The notes beneath the pieces were generated by a model that saw only the letters and a program-made list of their open reading frames with translations, searched no databases and was not told where the DNA came from. Shown one piece after another: positions 16,695 through 26,935 of a stretch of 64,000 bases of DNA (position 1 is its first letter; each line of letters starts with the position of its first letter). This DNA comes from Rhodocyclaceae bacterium (lineage in GTDB: Bacteria; Pseudomonadota; Gammaproteobacteria; Burkholderiales; Rhodocyclaceae), in the NCBI GenBank assembly GCA_030681195.1, contig JAUXXJ010000045.1:62001-126000 (forward strand), read 5' to 3'. Both the position numbers and the translations under genes were made by a program.

Positions 16695-18527
16695 ATGACC
16701 CAGAACACAGAAACCGAAAAAGCCGCCCTGCCCGATCCGCAGGAAATCGCCAAGACCTACGCTGAAGTGGCGCAGCGTGCTTCCAAGATTCTGCAAGGCC
16801 ACATCCAGCGTCAGGTTGCTAAGGGCGTGAGCCCGCCGCAAGACGAACTGGGCCTTGCCCAGGCCTTCATGGACATGATGGCGAAGATGCTGGCCAACCC
16901 CTACCAGATGGCGCAGTCGCAGATGAATCTGGTGTGGGACTATTTCTCGCTCTGGCAGCATTCGACACTGCGCTTCATGGGCATGCACACGCCGCCGATC
17001 GCCACACCGAACAAGGGCGACAAGCGCTTCAAGGACGAGCAATGGGAAGAGCACTTCCTCTTCGACTTCATCAAGCAGTCCTACCTGATCTCCGCACGTC
17101 ATATTCATGACACGGTCAGTGGCGTCAAGGGCATGGACGGCCATACGCAGGACAAGGTGAACTTCTTCACACGCCAGTTCATTGATGCGATGTCGCCCTC
17201 CAACTTCGCCCACACCAATCCGGAAGTGTTCCGCGAGACGGTGAAGTCAAACGGGCAGAATCTGCTCAATGGCTTCAACAACCTGCTGCGCGACATGGAA
17301 GACGGCGACGGCCAGTTGCGCGTCAAGATGACCGACACCACCGTTTTCGAACTCGGCAAGAACGTCGCCACCACGCCGGGCAAGGTGGTGTTCCAGAACG
17401 ACCTGTTCCAGCTGCTGCAATTCACGCCGACCACCAAGACGCAGTTCAAGCGTCCGCTGCTGATCGTGCCGCCCTGGATCAACAAGTACTACATCCTCGA
17501 TCTGCGCGAGAAGAACTCCTACATCAAGTGGGCACTCGACCAGGGCCACACCGTGTTCACCATGTCCTGGGTCAACCCGGACTCCAAGCTGGCGCAAAAG
17601 AGCTTCGAGGACTACGTGTTCGAGGGCACCCTCGTCGCCCTCGACAAGGTTGCCGAGCAGACTGGCGAGAAGGAAATCAACGCCGCCGGCTACTGCCTGG
17701 GCGGCACGCTGCTCGCCACCACCGCCGCTTACCTGGCGGCCAAGAAGCCCAAGGCCAGCGACCCGCGTCTCGCTTCCTGCACCTTCTTCACCACCATGCT
17801 CGACTTCTCCTACCCCGGCGAGCTGGGCGTGTTCATCGACGAGCAGCAGATCTCCGCGCTCGAAAAGAAGATGAGCGGCCGTGGCTTCCTCGAAGGCACT
17901 GAAATGGCCGGCACCTTCAACATGCTGCGCGCCAACGACCTGATCTGGTCCTTCGTGGTCAACAACTACCTGATGGGCAAGGATCCCTTCCCCTTCGATC
18001 TGCTCTACTGGAACTCCGACTCCACGCGCATGCCGGCGGCGATGCACAGCTTCTACCTGCGCAACATGTACATGGAGAACCGTCTCAAGAATGTCGGTGG
18101 CATCATGGTCGGCGATGTCGAAATCGACCTGCGCAAGATCAAGACGCCGGCCTATTTCATCTCGACCATCGAAGATCACATCGCCCCGTGGCAGAGCACC
18201 TATCTCGGCGCCAAGCTGTTCGCCGGCCCGACCAAGTTCGTGCTCGGCGGCTCCGGCCACATCGCCGGCATCGTCAATCCGCCCGCCGCCAACAAGTACG
18301 GCTACTGGACGGTGCCCACCAAGACCCTGCCGGAAACCGCCGATGCCTTCTTCGAGGCCGCCAAGCAGACCGAAGGTTCGTGGTGGAACGACTGGCAGGC
18401 CTGGCTGATGGCGCAAAGCGATGAAAGCCTCGCGGCGCGCGATCCCGTCAAGGGCAAGCTCGGCGTGCTCGAAGATGCACCGGGCAGCTTCGTCAAGTTC
18501 CGTCTCGACCAGCAGAAGAAGGCCTGA
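16695..18527 (+). CDS. phaC: Class I poly(3-hydroxyalkanoate) synthase PhaC
   Basis: A 610-residue PHA synthase that polymerises 3-hydroxyacyl-CoA into storage granules. The lipase-like box GYCLGG puts the catalytic Cys at 334, with Asp494 (EDHIAPW) and His522 (GSGHIAGIVNPP) completing the triad. The start at 16695 (MTQNTETEKAALPDPQ) is preceded by a good purine-rich ribosome site (GGAGTGAGAG). Class I length and the absence of phaE or phaR subunits beside it support a homodimeric short-chain enzyme. phaA, phaB and phasins are not in the window. An inverted repeat upstream may bind PhaR. The next gene starts on the last base of the stop codon. Confidence 0.96.
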   Translation: MTQNTETEKAALPDPQEIAKTYAEVAQRASKILQGHIQRQVAKGVSPPQDELGLAQAFMDMMAKMLANPYQMAQSQMNLVWDYFSLWQHSTLRFMGMHTPPIATPNKGDKRFKDEQWEEHFLFDFIKQSYLISARHIHDTVSGVKGMDGHTQDKVNFFTRQFIDAMSPSNFAHTNPEVFRETVKSNGQNLLNGFNNLLRDMEDGDGQLRVKMTDTTVFELGKNVATTPGKVVFQNDLFQLLQFTPTTKTQFKRPLLIVPPWINKYYILDLREKNSYIKWALDQGHTVFTMSWVNPDSKLAQKSFEDYVFEGTLVALDKVAEQTGEKEINAAGYCLGGTLLATTAAYLAAKKPKASDPRLASCTFFTTMLDFSYPGELGVFIDEQQISALEKKMSGRGFLEGTEMAGTFNMLRANDLIWSFVVNNYLMGKDPFPFDLLYWNSDSTRMPAAMHSFYLRNMYMENRLKNVGGIMVGDVEIDLRKIKTPAYFISTIEDHIAPWQSTYLGAKLFAGPTKFVLGGSGHIAGIVNPPAANKYGYWTVPTKTLPETADAFFEAAKQTEGSWWNDWQAWLMAQSDESLAARDPVKGKLGVLEDAPGSFVKFRLDQQKKA

Positions 18528-19000
18528 TGCCTGAACCCGTTCGTGTTGTTTTCGACACGAACGTGCTGCTCTCCCTGTTCGTCTTTGCCGACAGTCGCTT
18601 CGCCCCTTTGCGGGGCGAAGTCGTTTCCGGCCACTGGGTGGCACTGACCAGCCCGCCCTGCCTGGCTGAATATCAGCGCGTGCTCGGCTATCCCCTGTTC
18701 GAACTTTCTGCAGAACAGCAGGCGGCGGCTTATGCAGCCTACCTTGAACTCGTCCAGATCATTGACGGCCCGCCGCGCAGCGAGATTGTTCTGCCGAAAT
18801 GCCAGGACAAGGACGACCAGAAGTTCCTCGAACTGGCCCGCGACGGGCAAGCCCACTGGCTGGTGACCGCCGATAAGCTGCTGCTCAAGCTACGACGGGG
18901 GCGCCGACTCGACCACCTGTTCCGCGTCTTTACACCCGACGAGGCGCTGCAAAAAGTCGGCGCTGGCGAGACGGCACCAGCCGCGCCGCTGTCATGCTAG
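18527..19000 (+). CDS. PIN-domain protein, putative toxin-antitoxin toxin component (PIN family)
   Basis: A 157-residue PIN nuclease-like protein. Acidic residues expected at the metal site are present: VVFDTNVLLSLF (Asp10), the DKDDQKFLELA block (about residues 94-104) and LVTADKLLL. The start overlaps the phaC stop (TGATG), so it is translationally coupled to the polymer synthase, and no antitoxin gene is adjacent. That is unlike a normal VapBC pair, so a toxin role is doubtful. The C-terminal tail KVGAGETAPAAP comes from a near-perfect copy of the 24-bp repeat (18952-18975). Confidence 0.82.
   Translation: MPEPVRVVFDTNVLLSLFVFADSRFAPLRGEVVSGHWVALTSPPCLAEYQRVLGYPLFELSAEQQAAAYAAYLELVQIIDGPPRSEIVLPKCQDKDDQKFLELARDGQAHWLVTADKLLLKLRRGRRLDHLFRVFTPDEALQKVGAGETAPAAPLSC
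18952..18975 (-). repeat. 24-bp dispersed repeat copy
   Basis: 23 of 24 matches. At the 3' end of the PIN gene, antisense, read KVGAGETA. Confidence 0.9.
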
Positions 19001-19032
19001 AAAGCTGATCAATATTCAGCCAAGACAAGCTT

Positions 19033-20121
19033 ATGAATGATCCCGCCGAACGCGCCCGCGAACTGTTTTTCCAGGGTATCGCTCACTTCGAGGCCGGCCG
19101 TCTCGAACCGGCCTGCGACGCCTTCGAGGCCGCTCTGGCACTTGCGCCCGGACGCCCGTCCATTCTGACCAACTTGGGGCTCACCTATGAAGCGCAAGGA
19201 AAATGGCCGGCAGCCGCTGAGACACTGACCCGCGCGCTGGCGAGTGACCCGCAACATCCCGACCTTTGGCTCACCAGCGGGCTGTGCCGACTGCGCGCCA
19301 GCGATGTGCGCGGCGCACTCCAGGCCTTTGACCAAGCCATCGAGATTGCGCCGGACTTTGCACCGGCATGGAGCGAGCGCGGCAGCTTGCTACGCGAACT
19401 CAAGCGTCTTGATGAGGCTGCACGCTGCTTTGAAAAAGCCATTGAACTCGGGGCCGACCCCGAACTGCATCGCTTCTACCTGGCGGCTGTCAAGCAAGAC
19501 CCGTCGGCAGCAGAGCCACCAAGAATCTACGTGGAAACCTTATTCGACGATTACGCCGCAGACTTCGACGAGCACCTGGTCGGCACACTCAAGTATCACG
19601 GCTACGAATCGCTGGTGCGCCCGCTCATCGAAACCGGCCGACGCTACCAGCGTGTGCTTGATCTTGGGTGTGGCACCGGCTTGAGTGGCAAGCTGCTACG
19701 CGGACATGCAGAACGTCTGGACGGCGTTGATTTATCGCGCGCGATGCTTGACCGCGCGCGCCAAACCGGCTGCTATCACGATCTCAGCCACGCCGACATC
19801 AACGAATTTCTGGCCGCCACAGATCAGCACGCCGACCTCGTGATTGCGGCGGATGTATTCATCTACCTCCGCGATCTCGCCCCAATCTTTCACTCGGTGC
19901 GGCGCATTCTCGATGCGGGTGGCTGTTTTGCTTTTACCGTTGAACTGCCGCAGTCTGCCGATGAAATCGTTCTGCTGCCCTCTCTGCGCCATGCCCATTC
20001 CGAGGCTTACATCCGGCGCTTGGCCGCTACCAGCGGATTTTCGGTGCGCCATTTCAATACAGCGCCCCTGCGCCATGACCAGACTGACTCGGTCAGAGCG
20101 CTGTACGCCTATCTGGAATAA
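19033..20121 (+). CDS. TPR-repeat SAM-dependent methyltransferase
   Basis: A 362-residue protein. About four tetratricopeptide repeats fill residues 1-150 (for example NLGLTYEAQGKWPAAAETLT and WSERGSLLRELKRLDEAARC). The characteristic bridge ETLFDDYAADFDEHLVGTL follows, then a class I methyltransferase domain with motif I VLDLGCGTGLSGKLL at about 212-226. The family is common in proteobacteria but its methyl acceptor is not known; the TPRs probably bind a protein partner. It follows the PIN gene by 32 bases on the same strand and ends 14 bases from the convergent chemoreceptor gene. Confidence 0.88.
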   Translation: MNDPAERARELFFQGIAHFEAGRLEPACDAFEAALALAPGRPSILTNLGLTYEAQGKWPAAAETLTRALASDPQHPDLWLTSGLCRLRASDVRGALQAFDQAIEIAPDFAPAWSERGSLLRELKRLDEAARCFEKAIELGADPELHRFYLAAVKQDPSAAEPPRIYVETLFDDYAADFDEHLVGTLKYHGYESLVRPLIETGRRYQRVLDLGCGTGLSGKLLRGHAERLDGVDLSRAMLDRARQTGCYHDLSHADINEFLAATDQHADLVIAADVFIYLRDLAPIFHSVRRILDAGGCFAFTVELPQSADEIVLLPSLRHAHSEAYIRRLAATSGFSVRHFNTAPLRHDQTDSVRALYAYLE

Positions 20122-20135
20122 GCAAACCGCTTCTC

Positions 20136-22199
20136 CTAAACCTTGAACCGCCCGACCAGCTTGTCGAGGCGTCCGGCAAGTTCGGTGAGTTGCAGGGCAT
20201 CCTGCGCGGTTTCACCAACGGCCTGTTTGTTCTCCTCGGCCATCGCGGCCACTTGCTCGACGTTGCGCGCGATGGCAGCACCGGCGAGGCTTTCCTCCTC
20301 GGTGGCATGGGCGATTTCCTCGACGCGGCGGCGTGCCGCAGCCGTGCCGTCACTGATCCGCGCCAGCGATTCGGCCGCATCGGACGACAAGGCCACCACC
20401 TCTTCAAGCCGCTTGCTGCTGGCGTGCATGCCCTTGACGGCACCGTCCGTGTCATGCTGGATCGCCTCGATCTTGGCGGAAATATCCACCGTCGCGGTGC
20501 CGGTGCGTTCGGCAAGCTTGCGCACCTCGTCGGCCACCACCGCAAATCCGCGGCCCTGCTCGCCCGCACGTGCCGCCTCAATGGCCGCGTTCAGCGCCAG
20601 CAGGTTGGTCTGATCGGCAATCTCGCGAATCACGCCGACAATGCCGCCGATCTCGCGCGAACGCGCGCCCAGCCCCTCGATGCGCTGCGAGTTTTCGGCC
20701 ACGCCGCCCGCCAGTTCATGGATCTGGGCGGATACGTCGCGCACCACGCGGGCGCCATCCTCGGCGAGCGCGCCGGCCTGCTTCGATTCCGCCGAGGTTT
20801 CACGCGCCCGTTCGGCCACCTGGGCGATGCTCGCCGTGATTTCCTCCACGGCTGCAGCCGTGGCGATCGACATCTCGCTCTGGGTATTCGAACTGCCGGC
20901 CACGCGATTGCTGGCCTCGGTCAGCTTGGTCGCGGTGGTGGCCAGTTGACCAACGACGTCGCGGGTTTCGGCGATGATGTCGCGCAACTTGGCGGAGAAT
21001 TTATTGAAGGCCGTTGAGATCTCGCCAATCTCGTCACTCGTATCGGCCTGCAGGCGGAAGGTCAGGTCACCCTGGCCGCCCGCCAGTTCGACCATCGAAT
21101 CGTGCAGGATATCGAGGTGGCGCAGCTTGTTGAACAGCAGCGTGACCATCACGAGCGACGTAACAATGATCGCGATAAACAGCGCAACATAGCCCCACAT
21201 CTGCAGGAACCGTAGCTGGGCGGTCTTTTCGGCTTCAATGTTGCTGACATGCGAATAGGCGGCCGACACTTTCAGGATGGTATCGATGGCGGCGGTGGAC
21301 TTTTCGATCCATTCCGGACTGCTCAGTGTGTAGTGGTGTTCGCCCACCGGCATCGCCGATCGGGCTTGCTGATAGACATCCTTGCGCAGTTGCTCGAATG
21401 AACCGAGGAAATGCGCCTCCAGACCCGCGATGGCGGTGCGCACTTCCGGCGGCGTATCGCCCACGTTCTTGAGCAGAAGGATGTCGGCGATGGCCGCGTC
21501 GACGTTCTGGCGGAAGGCTGAGAGACGCTGCAGTACTTCGCCCGAAGCCGGCGCATTCGAGTTGAGCAGGGCGGCGATGTTGGCGCGCTCCAGCCCGGCA
21601 TATTCGGAGGCCAGCCAGACACTCTGCTTGACGGTCAGGTTCGGGTAGGTAATGCGCGGCGGAAAGGCGTCGCCACCGAACGAGGCCATGCGCATGCGCG
21701 CTGCGGCATTAATGAAGCGCGTCATGGCCGGAATCCATTCCGCCGCCTGGATGTCGCGCTCCGCTTTCGTCAGGCTGCTGTCGACGCGCTTGCGGGCGAC
21801 CTGTAACGATTCATAGGCCTCACCAGCCAGCTTGCGCGTAATGACCGCCTTCTCGAACACCACGCCTTTTTGTTCGAGTACGCTCGCCGTCGCAAAGGCG
21901 TCCTGCCAGAGCTCATCGCTCTTGGCACGCAGGGCAACGAGACGCTGCCGGCCGGCCTCGGGTGCCGCACCGCTGGCAGAGAGCAGGCTGGCCGCCACAC
22001 CGCGCTCCAGCGCCTGCAGGCCAGCCGCCGCGATGATCTGGTCGGCCATCGTATTGGCCTCGATGGTGGTGCGCACCATGCGGTAATCGCGCCAGTTCTC
22101 CCAGGCGTAATAGCCAGAGATCCACACCAGCAGGGCGGGTGCCCCCAGACTCGCCAGTAGAATGAAGCGGAAACGCAAATTATTCAGTTGCTTGAACAT
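20136..22199 (-). CDS. Methyl-accepting chemotaxis protein
   Basis: A 687-residue chemoreceptor. TM1 is at about 12-31, followed by a roughly 300-residue periplasmic helical domain with a NIT-like segment ([13 protein letters not shown]), TM2 at about 335-357, a HAMP linker and the cytoplasmic signalling domain. The hairpin tip reads [20 protein letters not shown] followed by [20 protein letters not shown], which is nearly invariant in MCPs. No CheR-binding pentapeptide is at the C-terminus (ends VGRFKV). The ribosome site GGGAGGAA sits 4 bases before the ATG. It probably senses a small ligand such as nitrate or an organic acid; the ligand is not determinable. Confidence 0.94.
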   Translation of the reverse strand: MFKQLNNLRFRFILLASLGAPALLVWISGYYAWENWRDYRMVRTTIEANTMADQIIAAAGLQALERGVAASLLSASGAAPEAGRQRLVALRAKSDELWQDAFATASVLEQKGVVFEKAVITRKLAGEAYESLQVARKRVDSSLTKAERDIQAAEWIPAMTRFINAAARMRMASFGGDAFPPRITYPNLTVKQSVWLASEYAGLERANIAALLNSNAPASGEVLQRLSAFRQNVDAAIADILLLKNVGDTPPEVRTAIAGLEAHFLGSFEQLRKDVYQQARSAMPVGEHHYTLSSPEWIEKSTAAIDTILKVSAAYSHVSNIEAEKTAQLRFLQMWGYVALFIAIIVTSLVMVTLLFNKLRHLDILHDSMVELAGGQGDLTFRLQADTSDEIGEISTAFNKFSAKLRDIIAETRDVVGQLATTATKLTEASNRVAGSSNTQSEMSIATAAAVEEITASIAQVAERARETSAESKQAGALAEDGARVVRDVSAQIHELAGGVAENSQRIEGLGARSREIGGIVGVIREIADQTNLLALNAAIEAARAGEQGRGFAVVADEVRKLAERTGTATVDISAKIEAIQHDTDGAVKGMHASSKRLEEVVALSSDAAESLARISDGTAAARRRVEEIAHATEEESLAGAAIARNVEQVAAMAEENKQAVGETAQDALQLTELAGRLDKLVGRFKV

Positions 22200-22328
22200 G
22201 ACTTCCTCCCGTCGTTCGTTGGCACAGGCTACCCTATCCTCGCTGCCAAGAAATTAACCAGGATCAAGTACGCTGGGCTAGTCTTGGGGCAATAGAATCA
22301 CTGGCTAGCCTCTTTCCCGCAGCCCCCA

Positions 22329-23156
22329 ATGAACTCACGTCGAACCGAAACACTGGAAATCCTCTCTGCCCCCGCTACCCAGGCACGGCACGGCATGCCG
22401 CCGCTGCTGTTCATCCACGGCGCGTATACCGCCGCCTGGTGCTGGGCCGAGCACTTTTTGCCGTATTTCGCCCAGGCCGGCTTCAGTTGCCAGGCGCTCA
22501 GCCTGTCGGGACACGGCGCCAGCCGGCGGCGCGACCATCTCGACAGTTATTCGATTGACGACTACGTAAACGACGTCGCCGAAGTCGTTGCCCTGCTTCC
22601 CGTGCCGCCCGTGCTGATTGGTCATTCGATGGGCGGCTTCGTGGTACAGAAATACCTTGAGCAGCACCCGGCCGCTGCGGCCGTGCTGATGTGCTCCGTG
22701 CCACCGCAGGGGCTGGCCGCCTCGGCCTTCGGCATGCTGTTTTCCCGACCCAACCTGTTTGTCGACCTCAACGGCCTGATGAGCGGCGGCCATGTCGCCC
22801 TCAGCAGCCTGCAGGAAGCGCTGTTCGCCCAACCCGTGTCGACGGACGATCTGGGGCGCTACGTGCGCATGGCCCAGCCGGAATCCCATCGTGCCATCTG
22901 GGACATGATGCTACTCAACCTGCCGAACATCCACCGGGTCATCGAGCATTTGCCGCGCCAGCGCGAAGATCTGCGCGTGATCGGTGCGGAACTTGACCTG
23001 ATCATTCCCACCTCGCTGGTCGAGATGACCGCGCGCAGCTATGGCGTCGATCCCACGCTGTACCCCGGCATGGGCCACGGCCTGATGCTGGAACGCGATT
23101 GGCAGATCGTCGCGCAGGACCTCATCGACTGGCTGGGGCAGCGTTTCGTCGGATAA
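22329..23156 (+). CDS. Alpha/beta hydrolase
   Basis: A 275-residue alpha/beta-hydrolase fold protein. The HGAYTAAWCWAEHFLPYF segment carries the HG oxyanion motif (about residues 31-48), the nucleophile elbow is GHSMGG (Ser near 102), the acid residue is probably in the GAELDLIIP strand, and the His is in GMGHGLMLERDW. No membrane or signal segment is seen. It could be an esterase, lipase or lactonase. It is convergent with the hybrid kinase gene, leaving only 12 bases between stops. Confidence 0.86.
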   Translation: MNSRRTETLEILSAPATQARHGMPPLLFIHGAYTAAWCWAEHFLPYFAQAGFSCQALSLSGHGASRRRDHLDSYSIDDYVNDVAEVVALLPVPPVLIGHSMGGFVVQKYLEQHPAAAAVLMCSVPPQGLAASAFGMLFSRPNLFVDLNGLMSGGHVALSSLQEALFAQPVSTDDLGRYVRMAQPESHRAIWDMMLLNLPNIHRVIEHLPRQREDLRVIGAELDLIIPTSLVEMTARSYGVDPTLYPGMGHGLMLERDWQIVAQDLIDWLGQRFVG

Positions 23157-23168
23157 GTTAGCAGGGGG

Positions 23169-25502
23169 CTAGCGCGCCGTCGCCAGCCACTTCAGCAAGG
23201 TCCCGAACAATTTGTCCGGATCGACCGGCTTGGCAATGTGGTCGTTCATGCCGGCATCCAGGCAGACCTGGCGATCCTCATCGAAAGCGTTGGCCGTCAT
23301 GGCGAGGATCGGCGTTTGGGCGTAGCCCGGCAGCGCACGAATCGCCTTGGTGGCATCGACCCCATTGAGGTTGGGCATCTGCATGTCCATCAGAATCAGG
23401 GCGTAGCGATTTTCCTTGGCCAGGGCCACGGCTGCCACCCCATCCTCGGCCAGATCGACGACCAGGCCGGCATCTTCCAGCAGGCCGCGTGAGACCTCCT
23501 GGTTGATTGGCTCGTCTTCGGCCAGCAGGATATGGGTGCCGGCGTAGTCATCGAGCAGGCGCTCATCGGCGGCCTGCCCCGAAAAAGTCGGCGCTGGCAG
23601 GACGGCATCAGTCGCTTTGCCCAGGCGCACGGTGAACCAGAAGGTGCTGCCCTGGCCGGGGGTGCTATCTACCCCGATCTCGCCGCCCATGAGTTTGGCC
23701 AGTCGCTTGCTGATGGCAAGACCGAGGCCCGTGCCGCCGTATTTGCGGGTCATCGAACCATCGGCCTGCTCGAAGGCGGTGAACAGGTGCCGCTGATTTT
23801 CCTGGGTGATGCCGATGCCGGTATCGGCCACTTCGATACGCAAGAACACGCTGTCCGGGTGGTTTTCCAGCAGTCGGGTGCGGACGGTAATCGACCCATG
23901 CTCGGTGAACTTCAAAGCATTGCCGGTCAGATTGAGCAGGATCTGACCGAGACGCAAGGGGTCTCCCAGGAGCGCCAGGTGGTTGATTTCCGGTGTCAGA
24001 TCGAGGAGCAGTTTCAGTTTCTTCTCGCTGGCCCGGTGGCCGGTCAGGCTCATGAGGTTTTCCAGCACCTCGCCAAACTTGAAGCTGACCGCTTCAAGCG
24101 TCAGACGATCCGCCTCGATCTTGGAAATGTCGAGAATGTCGTTGATGACGGCCAGCAGATGCCGCGAAGCCTGCAGGACCTTGCTCAACTGATCCTGGAG
24201 TTTCGGGTCTTCGGTATGGCGCAGGGCCAGGTCGGTCATGCCCATGATGGCATTCATGGGGGTGCGCAACTCATGGCTCATGTTGGCCAGGAAAGTGCTC
24301 TTGGCTCGGTTGGCCTTTTCGGCCGTTTCTTTGGCAATTGTCAGCGCCTGGGTGCGCTCCTCGACCAAGGCTTCGAGACCCTCGCGGCTTTCCTGCAACA
24401 ACGCTTCGGCACGCTGATGGGCCTTGATCTCTGCCTCAAGTTTTTTCGTATAGGCCTGAACGCTATCCGCCATGGCATTGAAAGCCTTCGCGACCTCGAC
24501 CACCTCACTGGGACCGGTCATCGCCATGCGGGCCCCAAGCTCGCCACCGTGTAATGCACGTGCGGTTGCTTCGAGCATGGCCACCGGCCGGACAATACGG
24601 CGCGCAACCAGGAAAGACAGAAACAGCAGCAGGCCAATCCCGGCCATCGCCAGCAGTACGGCGCTCAATGCGCGCTGCCGGGCATCTGCATAAATCGCCG
24701 CGACCGGCACCCCGACATACGCAATCCAGCCGGCCTCCGGCATCGGCACGACGGAATAGAAGCGGCGCACCCCGTCACTCCCAATGCTTTCAAATTCGCC
24801 ATCGCGCACCTCAATCATGCGCCGCGCCGCTTCTGCCTGGCTGTGCTTGCCGATGCCCCCCTCTGGGTCCGCATTCCGCCAGATCAGGATGCCGTCTTCG
24901 GACAGAAAACCATAGCGCGTCCCGGCGGGCAGAAATTCAGTCGGGATTTTTGGGTCATAGGCATTGAGGTCAAACGGGAACTGTACCCCGCCGACCAATT
25001 CGCGCTGCTCATTCCAGATCGGTGCGCTGAGGACAGAAACCCACTTGCCGGTAATCGGCCCGAAGAAAGGCTCGCCGACCGTAAAGCGCTGGTTCTTGAC
25101 GAAGCGCTGGAACCACGGCGCCTTGCCGACATTAACCTGTTTGCCGCCGGGTTGTGGCACCGCAGAGCAGACCGCCACGCCCGCGCTGGTCGTGTAGGTT
25201 GCATTGGCAAAGTCGGGATTCAGATACAGCAGATTGCCCAAAATGTCATCACACTGCCTGGCGTCCACCAACTTGACCAGCGGCCGCTCCGCCAGGCGCT
25301 CCAGTGTCTGGCGGGCATTAGCAATCTTGCCGCCGGTCTTGCCGGCCATCGTGATGGCCAATGTACGCAACGAGGCCTTGGTATTGGTGATGGTCTGCTG
25401 CATATCCGTATAGATGCCATAGCCGACACTCGCCGCAAGCGTCACGGCACTTCCCACTACCAGGAGCAGGAGGCGCGTGCGGATGGAAAACCCATCACTC
25501 AT
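23169..25502 (-). CDS. Membrane-bound hybrid sensor histidine kinase with dCache-like input, HAMP, HisKA, HATPase and receiver
   Basis: A 777-residue hybrid kinase. TM1 is at about residues 9-29, then an extracytoplasmic Cache-like sensor ([20 protein letters not shown]), TM2 at about 282-305, HAMP, coiled coil and HisKA with His410 in [10 protein letters not shown]. The HATPase boxes ADTGIGI and [10 protein letters not shown] follow, then a receiver with [13 protein letters not shown]. Kinase and receiver are very similar to the hybrid kinase at 57464-59188, while the input differs. The linker between HATPase and receiver contains a copy of the 24-bp repeat read in frame as AVLPAPTF. The ATG at 25502 overlaps the HDOD gene stop by 8 bases, so both belong to one operon behind the riboswitch. 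Confidence 0.93.
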   Translation of the reverse strand: MSDGFSIRTRLLLLVVGSAVTLAASVGYGIYTDMQQTITNTKASLRTLAITMAGKTGGKIANARQTLERLAERPLVKLVDARQCDDILGNLLYLNPDFANATYTTSAGVAVCSAVPQPGGKQVNVGKAPWFQRFVKNQRFTVGEPFFGPITGKWVSVLSAPIWNEQRELVGGVQFPFDLNAYDPKIPTEFLPAGTRYGFLSEDGILIWRNADPEGGIGKHSQAEAARRMIEVRDGEFESIGSDGVRRFYSVVPMPEAGWIAYVGVPVAAIYADARQRALSAVLLAMAGIGLLLFLSFLVARRIVRPVAMLEATARALHGGELGARMAMTGPSEVVEVAKAFNAMADSVQAYTKKLEAEIKAHQRAEALLQESREGLEALVEERTQALTIAKETAEKANRAKSTFLANMSHELRTPMNAIMGMTDLALRHTEDPKLQDQLSKVLQASRHLLAVINDILDISKIEADRLTLEAVSFKFGEVLENLMSLTGHRASEKKLKLLLDLTPEINHLALLGDPLRLGQILLNLTGNALKFTEHGSITVRTRLLENHPDSVFLRIEVADTGIGITQENQRHLFTAFEQADGSMTRKYGGTGLGLAISKRLAKLMGGEIGVDSTPGQGSTFWFTVRLGKATDAVLPAPTFSGQAADERLLDDYAGTHILLAEDEPINQEVSRGLLEDAGLVVDLAEDGVAAVALAKENRYALILMDMQMPNLNGVDATKAIRALPGYAQTPILAMTANAFDEDRQVCLDAGMNDHIAKPVDPDKLFGTLLKWLATAR
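23583..23606 (-). repeat. 24-bp dispersed repeat copy
   Basis: 23 of 24 matches. In the hybrid kinase linker before the receiver, sense, in frame as AVLPAPTF. It has the same single variant base as the copy at 58748. Confidence 0.9.
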
Positions 25503-26745
25503 GAACGTCACAGCCGATCTTGTTCGCCCAGGCCAGCGCCTCGGCATGACAGGCATTGAGCTGCCCGGCATCAAGCAACGGCAGTTTGTGCAGGCATTCC
25601 TGGCACGTAGAAATCGCCCCCGACTCAAGCGACTCGGCCATCTCGAGAATTGCCCCGAGAATGCCTTTTCTTTCGTACAGGGCATCCTGAATCGGCTGCG
25701 ACAAGTTCAGGTGCTGCAAAATGCTGTCCATCGACTGACCCAGCAACGCCGGCGTCAGCGACAGGATGCCGACCATAAATGCCGCATCTTTCATGTGCCG
25801 GTCGCCCGGGCAGGTATGCTCCGCCACCAACTCTGAAAATCGCCCGCGCAATGCGGCCATCGTCAGCAGCGGTGATTTGGAGCGCTTGCTGGTGTCGGTG
25901 TACAGCAGCAGTTGCAGCCAGCGCGAAAAGTGTTGCCGGCCCAGCACCATGACCGCCTGCCGCAGCGAACTGATGTTTCTGCCCCGGCCCATGCCCACCG
26001 AGTTCACCAGCCGCAGCATCGACACCGAAAGTGCCGGATCCTGCTTGAGGGCAAGTTCGATTTCCGGGGTCTCTGCCTCCTTGGCCACCATGGCGATCAG
26101 CCGCAAGGTCGTGATCTGACTGGGCTGCAGACGCCGGCCGGCAATAATCGTCGGACGCGCGAAATAGTAACCCTGGAACAGATCGAATCCGAGAGCCAGG
26201 CAGCGCTCAAATTCTTCGGCGGTCTCAACCTTTTCCGCCAGCAACTGGGGGACCAGCGGCCGCAACTGGGCCACCAGACCGGGCAGATCTTCCACACTCA
26301 CCAAGGTGAGATCAACCTTGATGATCGATGCGAGCGGCAACAGCGGCACATAGTCATCGGTAACGCGGGTGAAATCGTCCAGCGCCAGGGTGTAACCCAT
26401 GCCCTTCAGTTCCGCGCAACGGGCCACCACTTCGGGCGTGACGAGATTGCCTTCGAGAACCTCGATCACTACCTGATTCGGCGGCAGGAACTGCAGCGCC
26501 TCGTGTTGCAGGAAATCCTTGTCGATATTGATAAAGGCGCGGTAGGGCCCCAGTGCGGCCGTTATCCCCAGATTGCCGAAGGCATGACTGATGACGGTGG
26601 CCGTCGCCGCATGCCCGCAGGAAAACCGCGCCTCGTCATGATCGCCGCTGCGAAACAGCAACTCATAGGCCACCAACTCCTGATTGCGATCCAGGATAGG
26701 CTGACGAGCCAGGAAAACATCTTGCGCGTGGTCGGGTAATGACAT
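25495..26745 (-). CDS. HDOD domain protein with degenerate EAL domain (YuxH-like)
   Basis: A 416-residue signalling protein. The N-terminal half is EAL-like ([20 protein letters not shown], then ALDDFTRV and the EKVETAEEF strand), but the catalytic ExLxR motif is reduced to YELLFR and the metal-binding DDFGTG loop is changed. It is therefore probably not an active c-di-GMP phosphodiesterase and may only bind the nucleotide. The C-terminal half (about 200-400) is an HDOD domain. Upstream are a predicted FNR-type site, a -10 element and a c-di-GMP riboswitch in the leader, all on this strand. The downstream hybrid kinase overlaps by 8 bases. Confidence 0.9.
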   Translation of the reverse strand: MSLPDHAQDVFLARQPILDRNQELVAYELLFRSGDHDEARFSCGHAATATVISHAFGNLGITAALGPYRAFINIDKDFLQHEALQFLPPNQVVIEVLEGNLVTPEVVARCAELKGMGYTLALDDFTRVTDDYVPLLPLASIIKVDLTLVSVEDLPGLVAQLRPLVPQLLAEKVETAEEFERCLALGFDLFQGYYFARPTIIAGRRLQPSQITTLRLIAMVAKEAETPEIELALKQDPALSVSMLRLVNSVGMGRGRNISSLRQAVMVLGRQHFSRWLQLLLYTDTSKRSKSPLLTMAALRGRFSELVAEHTCPGDRHMKDAAFMVGILSLTPALLGQSMDSILQHLNLSQPIQDALYERKGILGAILEMAESLESGAISTCQECLHKLPLLDAGQLNACHAEALAWANKIGCDVHE

Positions 26746-26787
26746 GAGCGGATCAGATCGACCGCTTCAGCATTGAAATCGCCTGGC

Positions 26788-26873
26788 GGCCCCTCTGCCA
26801 TAGACTGCGTCCTTAGGTAGGTAGCTTTGCGTACCATGGCTTTCGCTATGGCTTGCCCTTAACTGAGGGTGCC
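26788..26873 (-). ncRNA. Predicted c-di-GMP-I (GEMM) riboswitch
   Basis: On the minus strand the leader of the HDOD gene shows the GEMM-I core in order. A closing stem pairs CCCTC (26869-26865) with GAGGG (26795-26791). It is followed by GGGCAAGCC (26858-26850; consensus GGGCAAACC) and a hairpin capped by GAAA (26844-26841). Next come GGTACGCAAAGC (26835-26824; consensus GGGACGCAAAGC) and a second hairpin holding CCTAAG (26817-26812) and TATGG (26802-26798), which together make the standard 11-nt GAAA tetraloop receptor. It ends GGCAGAGGGG, compare GGUAGCCGGG. No terminator follows, so control is probably translational. The gene starts 42 bases downstream. Confidence 0.75.
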
Positions 26874-26914
26874 ATTATCAGGCGCCCATCACAACCGATG
26901 TTGATCTACATCAA
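26874..26914 (-). promoter_or_regulatory. Predicted FNR/ANR-activated promoter of the riboswitch-HDOD-kinase operon
   Basis: A perfect FNR box TTGAT-N4-ATCAA occupies 26901-26914. On the minus strand it is followed, after 21 bases, by a -10 element GATAAT (26879-26874, 5 of 6 consensus) with a TG-like extension. The box centre is then about 40.5-41.5 bases upstream of the predicted transcript start near 26866-26868, the spacing of class II FNR promoters. No FNR gene is in the window. The start would fall on the first strand of the riboswitch stem, so it needs mapping. Confidence 0.65.
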
Positions 26915-26935
26915 AAGCCGGCCGGTAACATGACG

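Noticed and set aside
22254..22267. FNR-like sequence (TTGAT-N4-GTTAA) upstream of the chemoreceptor gene
   Set aside because: Only 8 of 10 consensus bases match, and no good -10 lies at the right distance.
26808..26835. Plus-strand GGTAGGTAGC resembling the 3' half of a c-di-GMP riboswitch
   Set aside because: All the other conserved elements (GGGCAAGCC, GAAA, ACGCAAAGC, CCTAAG/TATGG) read on the minus strand, and no plus-strand gene follows.
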